From Perkinsela sp. pyNocScin1 (Eukaryota > Euglenozoa > Kinetoplastea > Prokinetoplastida > Perkinselidae), in the NCBI GenBank assembly GCA_964019655.1, contig CAXHTR010000001.1, positions 186,001-250,000 on the forward strand: DNA of 64,000 bases. Direction: 5' to 3'. This document shows positions 9,628-19,983 of this stretch, in pieces. The notes under the pieces were generated by a model. The model saw only the letters and a program-made list of their open reading frames with translations. It did not search any database and was not told the DNA's origin. Numbering within the stretch: position 1 is the first letter of the stretch; the number at the start of each line of letters is the position of its first letter. Position numbers and translations under genes: made by a program.

Positions 9628-10342
9628 ATGCATCCCCTTCTCACGACAGTGCTTCTCACAGCCGACACAACCGACACGCTGCATTCCAGGCAGACCGCCA
9701 TGATGCGACGCAGCCTCAACGACGTCTCGCGCAACGAGCTCTGCCTCCACAAAAACGACCCAAGGCAACGCCTGCGACTGGTATGGCATCACGTGCACAG
9801 ACGGCGCAATCACGACAGTCCACCTGGACAACCGCGGCTTCGACAACGCCTGCCTCTTCGTTCACTGGCTCCCGCCGACGACAGAGGTCCTCCACATGTG
9901 CGATTTCTATCTCGACAAGGGGTGGACGTCGCGGATCCTCCCGCGAGCCCTCCGGTACATGTGTCTCCGGAGATGTGACCTCGCCTGGCGGGCAGACCCA
10001 AAGAACTACGAGATAGACCTACAGGCGCTCCCCCAAAACATGGAAGAGCTCATCGTCGAGCGTGGGTGGTACGCTGGGAGGGTTGTCATTGACCACCTAC
10101 CGGAGACAATGCGCCTGCTGCTTTTGTACAACGAGCAGATTACGAGGGTCTACTTCGGTCACCTGCCGCCCTCCCTCGAGCATTTCCTCGTCTTCCATGA
10201 CAACATGCAGACTCCCGCGGTCTTGACTCCGCTGGTTGCTGGCGAGGTTGCTGGGAGAGATGAGCGCGTCGGTTTCTACCAGAACTTTGTCTTTCGGAAT
10301 TTTTGCGCAGATTCGCACTGGTACGGAAGGTTTTCGGAATGA
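9628..10342 (+). pseudogene. Frameshifted LRR gene
   Basis: The ATG at 9628 opens 'MHPLLTTVLLTADTTD', a typical family start, but this frame loses the family pattern after about 9760. The frame one base over then carries a perfect cap core 'NACDWYGITCTDG' and continues without stops to 10342 with LRR-like units ('ALPQNMEELIVERGW', 'HLPETMRLLLLYNEQ'). One single-base indel near 'CCAAGGCAAC' (about 9760-9775) would join them, giving about 237 residues. The LRRs are irregular and few, and the codon third positions are GC-rich. It may be a recent pseudogene or a sequencing error; the rest of the frame is intact. Confidence 0.7.
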
Positions 10343-11425
10343 ATGCGTAATAAGTTCGTCGTGTGAGCGTAAAGAGAAAGGTATTCTAACATAGAAAGCC
10401 TTTCAATATTGTCATAATTTTAGATTTAAATGGTCCAGACACCGTGAATTTCACAGCGGCTCGTATTTTCCGCAGACACGTTGACCATGGTGCATTTTAT
10501 GATAGAGAGATTACATAGAATGAAGCGGTGAGGTCTATAAAAGGTACAGCAATGGTTGAAGTCACAAATCTGATTGATGGATACAATGATTTTGGCTCAT
10601 TAAAGTAGAGAGCTCGCATGAAATGAAGCGTTGAAGTCTATATGTTTCAATTTGTAGGCTCGTCACCCCCTGAGGGGGCTCACAGTTTTACTGAGATGCA
10701 CTTATAGAGAAAAAGCAGCTCCCTGGAATAGATATGGTACCTTAGATTAGAAATTTCACCGGCAGCGTTGACTTCACACACCTGCCACCGAGGCTTCAGT
10801 AGATCATACTGACCGAGAACGCTTTGAGAGGGATTGTCGTCTTGGATAATTTGCCCCCTCTTATTGTAGAAATCGACCTCAGCGACAACAATTTTTCGGG
10901 GAGTTTGGTGGTGGACAGTATCCGTGCAAGCCTCGAGACGCTGATGCTTTACGGCAGAGGCGTCCGAACTCAGGGACGCGTCCCAGCCGCTGGGACAAAA
11001 AATTTTCCGAAAAATTTTTTAAAAAGTGCGTCCCAAAATGGGAAAAATGGGACGCGCGTCCCATGGAAATTTTGAGAATTCGACGGTTATGAGTGGCATT
11101 TCTGCAGAAAATTTTGAAGAAAAGGGCGATCAAGGGATGATAAAAAGCAAAGTTGTTCATAGTAAAATGTGAGATATTACTCCGAACTGTCCCTTTTCAT
11201 GGCGAAATAATTTTATCAGGAGCAAAAAATTCAGAATGCTTCATTCTAATGAAGCTCATAAAAGAGTTGTACATAAGAATAAAAGACTCGCGGAAAATGA
11301 AAGTAAGCATTCATAAAGATTTACACAATGTCATGCAGATTTAGATGAATTCTACTCATTCTCATTCTACTAAAGCAAAAGTAAATTAATCTTGTAAATT
11401 GTAGTAATAGCAAGAAGGTTTAATT

Positions 11426-11662
11426 CAGCCCTGGAGTGAATTTTTGACCCGTCACCCAGAGCTCTGGATGACGATAGTGTCCATTACCCAATATGCAGAG
11501 AAAAGGCCTGTACAACGCCGACTTTGGCATCATAATTTGAAATTATGATAAGCCCAAGTGAGTCAGTGCCTGAAAAATCGGGAAAATCTCGGGGTGATGG
11601 TCTCATTCGGAAAGTTCGCTGTTACCCTGTTTGGGTGAATTACCCCGCTCAGTCCAGGGCTG
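11426..11662. mobile_element. Nested hAT-type MITE, 237 bp
   Basis: Inverted ends CAGCCCTGGA(G/C)TGA and a perfect 8-bp duplication GTTTAATT (11418-11425 and 11663-11670). It lies entirely inside the larger element 10955-12178, so it inserted later. Its ends differ from those of the host element, implying a different hAT subfamily. No coding capacity. Confidence 0.85.
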
Positions 11663-12068
11663 GTTTAATTCATCAAGTATTAATTCACTTTGCTAGAAGT
11701 AAAATTCTTATGCGCTGGAATCCTTCATACAAATATATCATGATGTGCCACTACACAAGCACTCTAAATTAAAAAATTCAAAGGTTGAGCGAGTTCATTA
11801 ATTCCAAAAGATAAGCATGGAAGCTGAGGAGGTACTATCAAGGAAAGTGGTACATCGGCTAAATTACGAATCTCAGAATTGCATTCAAATCTTTTGCACT
11901 GTGCTTGAGCATACATAAAAGTTGCTTTATGTTTTGTTTATCAATGAATGTTCAGTTCTTTGTAATCTACGCGTCTCGGCTCGCGTGTTTCGCTTTTATG
12001 CATCTCAGTCTTTCCTAGAAAGATCAAGCTGAAAAAAAAATCCCGAATTCATAAAGAGAGGGACACAG

Positions 12069-12095
12069 GCGCCGAGGCCCGAAGGGCCGAGGCGC
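12069..12095. repeat. 27-bp perfect palindrome, copy 1
   Basis: A GC-rich hairpin-forming palindrome built from GCGCC(G/T) arms around a CCCGAAGGG-type centre, about 80 bp inside the right end of the 1,224-bp hAT element. Its reverse complement is identical over all 27 bases to 37885-37911 in the other large hAT element. Confidence 0.9.
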
Positions 12096-12376
12096 CCAAA
12101 TTTTGGGGTTTTCATTGGGACGCCTGCTTTAGGGTTTGGGACGCAAAATTTTTCAAAATCCAAGTTCGGACGCCTCTGCTTTACGGCAACGATTGGAGCG
12201 GTACGCTGGACCTCTGAGGTGCCCCAAATACATTCAATGTGTATACAGATGAAGACGGGGAGAATGATTCGTTTGTTGTGCTGACTGATTGGGGCAGGTG
12301 GAAAAATTGAAATCATTATTACACATACAAAATCCTACTTTCACCTTTCTTTCATTCCACTCACTACTCTTAACGT

Positions 12377-13709
12377 ATGCTATCATCATCACTCTTCGTA
12401 CTTCTTTCCGCAGTTGATTCCGCCAACCTCGGGCCGCCTGAACTACGAAAGCATGTCACAGCAGGCTCTCATGGAAATGGTATTCTCAGGAATCACAAAC
12501 CAAGAAATATTCCAAGATGCGCACGGAAATTTCTTGGAAGTGTGTGAATGGCCTGGCGTATACTGCAATGAAGCAGGCGAAGTAGAACAAGTAGCGTTTG
12601 ATAGTGAAGAAGACGTTGTATGGCCAAAAGGCACTGTGCACCTCGAATACATGCCAAGCACAGTGGATGATATATCGCTGTTTCAAATCGATGCTGATGG
12701 CACAATCGACTTCGAGCTACTACCAATGAAGCTCAAAATTTTTCATATAAGGGGAAACAAGTTTTGTGGCGATCTTAGAGCCCTGAACGGTCTCGATTCA
12801 TTGGAAGAGCTATCGATTGAAAGAAATGATTTTTACGGAGAAATTCATGCGGTTGAGCTCCCGCGTTCTCTCAAGTATATGTCCATGTACCACAACAAAT
12901 TGCAAGGCCCTCTTGAAACTCAAAAACTCCCGCGGCTTTTGACGTTTCTCACCGTAGCTAAGAATATGCTCAACGGGACACTCGACTTATCTACATTACC
13001 CGAGGGGCTAGAGAATTGCCACTTGCATGAAAATAAATTTCATGGAAGTGTTGATATGACACAGCTGCCTGTTCTGCTTCGAGAGATCAGCCTGGAACAG
13101 AATGCGCTTACGGGCGCGATATTTCTCGATAAGCTTCCGAACTCACTTGAAAAAATAAGCTTTCAAGAAAACTCGCTCAAAGGAGAAGTTGAGGTGAAGC
13201 GCTTGCCAAGGTCGCTATGTATGCTAGGTGCATCTGCAAACGCAATGAATGGGACCATTGACGCCACAGCGTTGCCTCTCAGTATGATTGGCTGTAATTT
13301 CTCGGATAATCGGCTGCACGGGACCCTTGACCTGACAGCTTTACCTCCTGTGCTCGAGTTTTTATTAATGAACAGAAATTTATTTGATGGAGAGATCACC
13401 TTGACGCAACTTCCAGTGGGGATGACACAACTCGAGCTGGCAGAGAACAAGCTGTCGGGGAGTGTAGACTTAACCGCGCTACCTAAAGCATTGGTGTTTC
13501 TGAATCTGCACGGAAACTGCTTCATAGGCGAAATTCAGCTTGGCAAGCTACCACCAGAACTCGAAGAGCTCACGCTGCAGGGCAATCAGCTCACAGGAGA
13601 AATAATTATCGACTTTGAAAATTTACCCCGATGTATGCAAACGATCAATGTCTCTCATAATCCCGGAGAAGTACGCGTGAAAAATAAAACAACAACGGTG
13701 CTGACGTAG
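12377..13709 (+). pseudogene. LRR protein, subfamily B, with a 1-bp frameshift
   Basis: The family-type ATG at 12377 opens 'MLSSSLFVLLSAVDSANLG', and the rest of the protein continues in the next frame from 'GRLNYESMSQQALMEMVF' to the TAG at 13709 (about 430 residues). The shift sits in CTCGGGCC (about 12430). Paralogues at 7393 and 14000 have CTCGGCC, so one extra G explains it. Everything downstream is intact: cap core 'LEVCEWPGVYC', then about 15 LRRs. It is either a very young pseudogene, a sequencing error or a slippage site in a G run. Close relative of the next gene, with the same acceptor-like CTTTCTTTC context. Confidence 0.75.
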
Positions 13710-13999
13710 AACGGTAGTAAAAAGTAGATAAATGTAAGCGAATATATCAAAGCCATTTATTCGATGTCGGTAGAGCATCTGTTTACTATTTTACAGAATC
13801 TCCACTTGTGTTTCGAATTTTAATTTCTCCCATCAATGTCAAGAGTGGTGGCTTACTGCTCCTCGCAATGCTTCACCATGTCACGTTTCACCTCGTAAAT
13901 ACACATGATTTCAGCAACTTGCAGGAATAAATTCGCAAAATTTTGTGTCAGTTTTGTGACATTAGCCTTTCTATTTTTCTTCCATCAAGCCCTTTACGT

Positions 14000-15355
14000 A
14001 TGCTATCATCACCACTGCTCGCTCAGCTTTCCGCCGCCGATCCTTCCAGCCTCGGCCGCCTCAATTACGAAAGCATGTCCCAGCAGGCACTCATGGAAAT
14101 GGTTTTCTCAGGAATCACAAACAAAGAAATATTCCAAGATGAGAATGGAAATTTCCTCGAAATGTGTGAATGGCCTGGTGTTCAGTGCTATGGGGCTGGT
14201 GATGTCAAAAAAATAGATTTCGATCTCGAAGCATTGGAATTGCCCCCACTGCCACAGGGCACTGTTCACCTCGAGCACATACCGAATACAGTGCATGAGG
14301 TGCGTCTTAAAAAGATTGGTCTTCATGGTAAAGTCGACTTTGGGCTTCTTCCATCGAAGCTGAAAATTTTCGACATCGAGGGCAACAAACTTCGTGGCGA
14401 GCTCAAGGGCCTGAGCTGCCTCGAGTACCTCGAGATCCTATCAATTCCAGATAATATTTTTGACGGGGAAATCGATGCTGCCGCCCTCCCTCGAGTGCTG
14501 AGGCACTTCGCTGCTGGTTCCAACGACCTGCACGGATCGCTCGATATTCAAAAACTTCCGCGGCCTTTGACATTTTTAAGCGCCTACCGAAACAAACTGA
14601 CAGGGACACTCGACTTGTCTGCATTACCCGAGGGACTCGAGCATTGCCACTTGTATGCAAATGAATTTCATGGCAGTGTAGACATGACACAGCTGCCTGA
14701 CAGCCTTCTCATAATCTCCCTGAGAAATAATGGCCTCGCGGGAGTGTTCCGTTTTGATAACCTCCCTGCGTCCCTCACGAATCTCTCCTTCGACAATAAT
14801 TTGCTTACAGGGGAAATTGAGACAAAGCGCTTGCCGAGAGCCCTTCTGGGGCTTGTCGGCCACTCAAACTCGATCCAAGGAACATTTGACGCGACAGCGT
14901 TGCCTGAGACGCTCACTGACTGCGATTTCCAGTCGAACCGAATGGAAGGCACACTCAATCTGACGGCCCTGCGGAAAGCGCTCACATTTCTCGCCCTCAG
15001 CGCGAACTTGTTCGAGGGGGGCATTACCCTCACACAGCTCCCGGCGGGCATGACACACCTCGAACTGGCAGAGAACAATCTCTCAGGGAGCTTAGACTTA
15101 ACAGCGCTGCCTCGAGCGCTTGAGTTTCTCAATCTCCACGAGAACAATTTCTCAGGCGAAATTCAACTGGAAAACGTACCTCCGGTGCTCTACGAGCTCA
15201 CACTGCAAGGCAATGCACTCGAGGGAGATATCACTATCGACTTCGCAGAATTACCGAAAGGAATGGAAACCGTCGACTTTTCGAACAATCCTCTGCAAGT
15301 CCGCGTAACGAGCAATGGTACAACGGTGAAGACGCAGTGTGGGAGGAAAGAGTAG
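14000..15355 (+). CDS. LRR protein, subfamily B
   Basis: 451 residues from the ATG at 14000. Earlier non-ATG starts were rejected because paralogues begin at this ATG. N-terminus 'MLSSPLLAQLSAADPSSLGR', 'YESMSQQALMEMVFSGITN', cap core 'LEMCEWPGVQC' (about residues 58-68), then about 15 LRRs. The array is highly regular. The last units ('NNLSGSLDLTALP', 'NNFSGEIQLENVP') match those of the upstream copy closely, so the two are a recent tandem pair. The C-terminus ends with a short basic segment ('CGRKE') and no anchor. Confidence 0.9.
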   Translation: MLSSPLLAQLSAADPSSLGRLNYESMSQQALMEMVFSGITNKEIFQDENGNFLEMCEWPGVQCYGAGDVKKIDFDLEALELPPLPQGTVHLEHIPNTVHEVRLKKIGLHGKVDFGLLPSKLKIFDIEGNKLRGELKGLSCLEYLEILSIPDNIFDGEIDAAALPRVLRHFAAGSNDLHGSLDIQKLPRPLTFLSAYRNKLTGTLDLSALPEGLEHCHLYANEFHGSVDMTQLPDSLLIISLRNNGLAGVFRFDNLPASLTNLSFDNNLLTGEIETKRLPRALLGLVGHSNSIQGTFDATALPETLTDCDFQSNRMEGTLNLTALRKALTFLALSANLFEGGITLTQLPAGMTHLELAENNLSGSLDLTALPRALEFLNLHENNFSGEIQLENVPPVLYELTLQGNALEGDITIDFAELPKGMETVDFSNNPLQVRVTSNGTTVKTQCGRKE

Positions 15356-15906
15356 GAGAGTCAGCAAGGAAATGACTGAAAGCTATCAATACGAAATTAA
15401 TGATAATAAAAGAGAAGTAAGGGTGCTGTCGTTCCTAAAGGACTTTGCTAAGCAAATGAATTTTGTACTTTTATACAAATGTATGAATGCACTTTACGTT
15501 GACTTTTTGAGAGGCACATTGGAAATCCCTTTGATGCTTGACCACTAGTTCATTTTTAGGGCTTGTGAACCCCTTAAGGAGCTCCAATTTTCTGAGACGC
15601 ACTCTTTGAAAATTAATGACTTAGAGTACGCATGGTAGCTAAGCACAATGCGTGATATTTCGATAGAAAATGAGCCACTTGTGAAGGAAGGGTTCGCAGT
15701 CATTTTTCCTCAAAAAAGTGGTGAAGCGTTGAAGCATATGAAGAGCACAGCAATGGTCGTGATCGATAATCTGATTGGCGAAGGGCACTGGAATCTCAAC
15801 GATGTGCTCATAGCTCTTGCGAAAATCTCTTTCAAAAATGTAAGCACCAGAAGTTTTCAGCCCCAGTCCTATCGAAATCCTGATTTTCCCCTTTTTTCAA
15901 TTCTCA
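15356..15906. other. Intergenic, weak repeat shared with 10.5-10.7 kb
   Basis: No gene recognised. The segments at 15562-15608 and 15745-15781 resemble 10660-10708 and 10548-10582 in the flank of the 10.7-kb LRR pseudogene, suggesting old duplicated intergenic DNA. A short open frame (15648-15968) overlaps the next gene's start and has no family features. Confidence 0.4.
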
Positions 15907-16794
15907 ATGCTCTTCCACCTCGCAGCTGTCGACCCGCTCGGCCGCTTCGACCCGGCATCGCTCTCTGACCAGACCATCATGGAACTTTTCGCTGACCAGC
16001 TCGGCAACGTGCGCGAGTGGCTCTACACGGCAGACGGCGACTACCAATGGGTCTGCGACTGGGCCGGCGTCACGTGCACTGATGGAAACGTCACGCAGAT
16101 CACACAAGAGCTGTGCATCAAGTCAACGTCGAGCGCTCTAGTTCGCGTTGGCTTCCTGCCGCCTCATCTCGAGAGCTTAGCCATAGGCTCGTACTTCGAC
16201 AGCGTGCGGCTGCGCAACAGAATTGCCATTGAGTCAGAGAAGCTGCCGAGTGGCTTGAAGTGCATAAACATTCGAAACTGCAACTTCACTGAGGGGCTGG
16301 ACTTTGTGGCGCTCTTCGCATCGCTCGAAGCGCTGGAGACGATAACTTTTCTTTCGAATCGGCTCGGCGAAATGGTCGATTTATCAGCACTTCCCAGGAC
16401 GACGGAGGACTGTGCACTCATCGAAACCGAGCTCTTCGGGAGGTGTCAGCTCGTCGGGCTTCCGGATCGATTGATTTTCCTCAACTGCAAGACGAATCGT
16501 CTCGAGGGGGAAATTGACCTGACGCAGCTGCCAGCCTCGCTGAAATTATTGGATCTCTCTGAAAATAAACTCGAGGGGAAGATCAGCCTGCAGTCCCTGC
16601 CGGACCGTCTCCAACGGCTCAAGCTTGCGCAAAACGCTTTTATAGGGGGGGTTGACCTTCGCGGCCTGCCGGTGGACCTCCGGGAACTCGACATCCAGCG
16701 CAACAATTTTACGGGGGTGCTCGCGCTGGCGCATGTGCCAGGTGCAACAGTGGTTCAGTTCCAGGGGTGCAAGTTTGACCGTGTTGTGCGCTGA
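15907..16794 (+). CDS. LRR protein, short divergent member
   Basis: 295 residues. ATG in CTCAATGC after a CCCCTTTTTTC tract. N-terminus 'MLFHLAAVDPLGRFDPASL', then 'DQTIMELFADQLG' and the complete cap core 'WVCDWAGVTC' (about residues 46-56). The first half of the repeat region is irregular, and only the last four units show the canonical 'N.L.G.I.L..LP' pattern. Ends 'FQGCKFDRVVR'. GC-rich codon use sets it apart from subfamilies A and B upstream and resembles the giant gene that follows. Confidence 0.88.
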   Translation: MLFHLAAVDPLGRFDPASLSDQTIMELFADQLGNVREWLYTADGDYQWVCDWAGVTCTDGNVTQITQELCIKSTSSALVRVGFLPPHLESLAIGSYFDSVRLRNRIAIESEKLPSGLKCINIRNCNFTEGLDFVALFASLEALETITFLSNRLGEMVDLSALPRTTEDCALIETELFGRCQLVGLPDRLIFLNCKTNRLEGEIDLTQLPASLKLLDLSENKLEGKISLQSLPDRLQRLKLAQNAFIGGVDLRGLPVDLRELDIQRNNFTGVLALAHVPGATVVQFQGCKFDRVVR

Positions 16795-17331
16795 AGAGTT
16801 GAATTCAAGTTCGAAATGGGCTATAAATGGAAGATGAGCTACTTTTCGTGTATACTGACAACTTTTCTGATTTGGAGCTCTTGAGATAAATTCTGATTAA
16901 TGCCCAGGTAGTTTGGGAGCTCGGCCTTTTTTGTACTTCTCTTCACACGTGTCTGCAAGTGCTCCTATAGAAATAAGCTGGTTAAGAGATCGATGATAAC
17001 AGCCTAGCCGTAGTGTATTGGTGTTGTATTTTGATAAATATGTACAAACAGTGCTGACTTTACGCAAAAAGAGAAGAGAACTAAATCAAATGCTTTAATT
17101 CAATTTCATCACTTTCTCCTTCAAGTGCAAGTTCCGATTCTCACTGAAATGACATCGCGAGTGTACTTTCAGCTGTTACAATACCTTTTTCTTGCAATCG
17201 CATCTTTGCTTGACAACAAATCGACGCATGCTAGAAATCCCAGGTTCAATAATTCTTCCAACTTCTCGTGAATCTTTCCCTGCAATTGTTTCGATGCGTA
17301 TTCATTGTTTCCCTTCTCCTCTAAAAGTCAA
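16795..17331. other. Intergenic, no gene seen
   Basis: AT-rich, no LRR remnant or RNA gene recognised. A CCCTTCTCCTCT pyrimidine stretch lies just before the ATG at 17332. Confidence 0.5.
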
Positions 17332-19983
17332 ATGCGTGCCCTCCTTCTTGCACTGCTCTGCGCCGACAAGCCGCGCCCCGCCAAGGTCAACGTCCTCAAC
17401 ATGTGCATCCTCGACGACCCCGTCATGCAGCACATCGTCGCCGACATCATCGACGTCGACATTTTCAAAGACAATGCCGGTGCGTACCTGCCCCTCGCCG
17501 ACTGGACCGGCGTTGGCTTTGACTCGAAGAAAAATGTCAACACAATCCACTGGAAGAGCGTTTTCCCGCAGGGCGGCATCATCCGCCTCGACCGCCTGCC
17601 AGTCCACCTCGTGTCCCTCGAGATCAGCGCAAACCCAAAGCTCTGCGGTGAGGTCGACTTTGGGTACATGCCGCCAACGCTCAAATCACTTTTCATCTAC
17701 GGCAACAATTTTCACGGGGTCGTGCGCATCGGTGAGCTCCCCGAGGGCCTCAAGAAGCTCATGCTGAGCTCCAAGGGCTTTTCGGGCCAGCTCAAGGTCT
17801 ACCGCCTGCCCGCCGGGCTCCAGACGCTCAGCGCCTACGACAGCGACTTTGACGGAAACGTCGACCTGACGGCGCTGCCCGAAGCCCTCGAGACCGCCCT
17901 CCTCGACGGCAACGAGCTCTCTGGCGAAATAGCGCTGACGCACCTCCCACAGACACTCCGCGTGCTCAATCTGCGAAAAAATCGGCTTGGAGGGTCTCTG
18001 TGCCTCACAGCGCTCCCAGAGGCGCTCCAGGCCCTCGAGCTCGGCTACAACGTTTTCTCGGGCAGCATCGACGTCTCCCGCCTGCCCAAAAATTTAAAGA
18101 GTTTTGAAGCTGAGCACAATCAGCTCTCGGGGTCTGTCAATATTGCCAGGCTCCCACCAACGCTCCGCGCCCTCGACCTGAGCTCGAACGCTTTTTCAGG
18201 CGGTGTGGACCTCTGCCGGCTGCCTGACTCCCTCAAATCCCTGCGGCTCAACGAGAACAATTTTGTCGAAGAGGTCAACCTCGAGAGCCTGCCGCCCGGG
18301 CTCACGGTCCTCCAGCTCGACGGCAACGACATCGCCGGGTTTATCCCGCTCAATTTGCCCGAAACACTGGAGACATTCAAAGTGGACCGGAATGCGCTAT
18401 CGAAAGAAATGGACTTTGCGCTGCTCCCGCGAGCTTTAATAGATTTTGACGTCTCGATGAATGCGCTTAGTGGCAGCGTCGACGCGACACGCTTGCCTCC
18501 AAATTTGGTCACTTTTATGCTCTCGAGCAACCAATTTTCGGGCAGTATAAACCTAGAGAACCTCCCGCCTGGTCTCCGCGTGCTCAATATCGCCCACAAT
18601 GCCTTTGAGGGGTCTATTGAAGCTAAACACCTGCCGCAAGACACGCTTGAGGTTTTTTCTGTCGCTATGAACGCCCTGAAGGGCCCAGTCGACCTCTCGG
18701 CCATGCCCACGGCCATGCACTACTGCGCCCTGCGCTCCAATGGCCTCGAGGGCAGCCTCAACCTGCGAGGGCTGCCTGACGCCCTTACGATGCTCAGCCT
18801 CTCCCACAATTCTTTCACAAAGGAAATCAGCCTGACGAAGCTGCCGGACGCCATGCACCTCCTGAGCGTCGCCCACAACCGCCTGGCTGGGCCAGTCAAC
18901 CTCCGCCACCTGCCGCCGGGCATGCACACCTGCAACCTCTCCGAGAACGACTTTGTGGGCTCCGTCGATTTGCTCAAAATACCAAAATCGCTCACAGCCC
19001 TGCTGCTCCACGGCAACCATTTCTCGGGGAGCCTCGCGCTCGACCGCATGCCCGCGAGCTTTCAGAGCGCCCCGGGCGGGCCCGCGCCGCCCGGCCGCCG
19101 CCGCGCCGAGAGCTGCAAGCGCGTCCAGAGCGCGCTCTCCATCGCCAAGAACCTCGAGTTCACGCAGCGCCGAGGTATTTCTGAGAATAATCAGCTCGAG
19201 GCCACTGCGGAGCGCTATGAGCACCAGCTTGACACTGAGGTCAGTATTTTTACCCCAGACAGCGGCCTGGCCCTGCACGACAACTCGCTCGAGGGGGTTT
19301 TAGTCCTCGACCGCCTCCCGCCGACGCTCTCGCTGCTCCAACTCGGCAAAAACTTCTTTCGAGGGGAGGTCGACCTAACGGCGCTGCCCCCAAAGCTTCA
19401 GATGCTCGCTCTCTATGAAAATCTGCTCACAGGCAGCCTCGAACTTCAAAAGTTGCCACTGACACTCAGAGAATTATATCTCGCGAAGAACAGTTTTGAC
19501 GGGGAATTGAACCTCGTCGGGCTCCCAACTGGTCTCGAAGTATTTTCTGCTGAGCGGAATTCACTCGAAGGGGAAGTCAGCCTCGATGAGCTGCCGACGC
19601 ACCTCCGGGTGCTCTCGCTGCACGGCAATGCGCTGTCGGGGACAATTTCCTTCCAGATGCTCCCCGTCGGCCTCGAGGTGCTCGACCTTAGCGGGAACGG
19701 ATTTGCGGGCGCTATCGACCTCGACGTCATGCCAGCGGCGATGCGGACGGTCTGCCTCGAGAACAACGAACTGGGCGGCAAGGTCCACTTCCACCACCTG
19801 CCGCCGTCCCTGCGGGACCTGCTGCTGCGGGGCAACTCGTTCGCGCACGTGCCGATGGAGCTCTACCCGCACAACCTGCGGCGGTTCTCGATCGGCGAGG
19901 CCGGGAGGGACGTCGAGGATGTTAAAGAGGAGATTGATGAGAGCTGGGGCGACTGGCTCGGGATTCGGTACCCGATTTTGTAG
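17332..19983 (+). CDS. Giant LRR protein, 883 aa
   Basis: The longest member. ATG at 17332 in the usual CAAATG context; the frame is open upstream only through a TTG. N-terminus 'MRALLLALLCADKPRP' gives the most convincing h-region in the family. A cap with 'LPLADWTGVGF' follows, without the cysteine pair, and then about 32 LRRs. The array is interrupted at about residues 580-650 by a non-LRR island, first very GC-rich and rich in Ala, Pro, Gly and Arg ('SAPGGPAPPGRRRAE'), then charged ('AERYEHQLDTEVSIF'). About ten more LRRs follow the island. The C-terminus is acidic ('DVEDVKEEIDESWGDW'). Strong GC bias at third positions. A fusion of two LRR arrays, or a decayed repeat that kept its frame, could explain the island. 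Confidence 0.9.
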   Translation: MRALLLALLCADKPRPAKVNVLNMCILDDPVMQHIVADIIDVDIFKDNAGAYLPLADWTGVGFDSKKNVNTIHWKSVFPQGGIIRLDRLPVHLVSLEISANPKLCGEVDFGYMPPTLKSLFIYGNNFHGVVRIGELPEGLKKLMLSSKGFSGQLKVYRLPAGLQTLSAYDSDFDGNVDLTALPEALETALLDGNELSGEIALTHLPQTLRVLNLRKNRLGGSLCLTALPEALQALELGYNVFSGSIDVSRLPKNLKSFEAEHNQLSGSVNIARLPPTLRALDLSSNAFSGGVDLCRLPDSLKSLRLNENNFVEEVNLESLPPGLTVLQLDGNDIAGFIPLNLPETLETFKVDRNALSKEMDFALLPRALIDFDVSMNALSGSVDATRLPPNLVTFMLSSNQFSGSINLENLPPGLRVLNIAHNAFEGSIEAKHLPQDTLEVFSVAMNALKGPVDLSAMPTAMHYCALRSNGLEGSLNLRGLPDALTMLSLSHNSFTKEISLTKLPDAMHLLSVAHNRLAGPVNLRHLPPGMHTCNLSENDFVGSVDLLKIPKSLTALLLHGNHFSGSLALDRMPASFQSAPGGPAPPGRRRAESCKRVQSALSIAKNLEFTQRRGISENNQLEATAERYEHQLDTEVSIFTPDSGLALHDNSLEGVLVLDRLPPTLSLLQLGKNFFRGEVDLTALPPKLQMLALYENLLTGSLELQKLPLTLRELYLAKNSFDGELNLVGLPTGLEVFSAERNSLEGEVSLDELPTHLRVLSLHGNALSGTISFQMLPVGLEVLDLSGNGFAGAIDLDVMPAAMRTVCLENNELGGKVHFHHLPPSLRDLLLRGNSFAHVPMELYPHNLRRFSIGEAGRDVEDVKEEIDESWGDWLGIRYPIL

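Larger units (their letters stand above)
10955..12178. mobile_element. Non-autonomous hAT-type element, 1,224 bp
   Basis: Both ends carry a perfect 16-bp terminal inverted repeat, CAGAGGCGTCCGAACT. It is flanked by a perfect 8-bp target duplication CTTTACGG (10947-10954 and 12179-12186). An 8-bp duplication and CAG.. ends are typical of the hAT superfamily. The subterminal regions repeat GCGTCCCA/TGGGACGC, as expected for transposase-binding sites. The interior is AT-rich with no transposase ORF. It carries a nested second element (11426-11662) and a 27-bp perfect palindrome near the right end (12069-12095). Confidence 0.9.
10745..12217 (+). pseudogene. LRR pseudogene split by a hAT-type element
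   Basis: Decayed LRR sequence. 'NFTGSVDFTHLP' (about 10750) is followed by a TAG and then an open stretch with 'LPPLIVEIDLSDNNFSGSL' and 'LETLMLYG'. At 10954 it is broken by a 1,224-bp insertion. Removing the insertion with one copy of the 8-bp duplication continues the repeat exactly in frame ('LYGNDWSGTLDL') to a TGA at 12215-12217. No start or cap is recognisable, and the TAG predates or is independent of the insertion, so the locus was probably already a fragment. Confidence 0.75.

Noticed and set aside
15648-15968. 106-codon plus-strand ORF
   Set aside because: Overlaps the start of the 15907 LRR gene in another frame and has no motif or family-type start.
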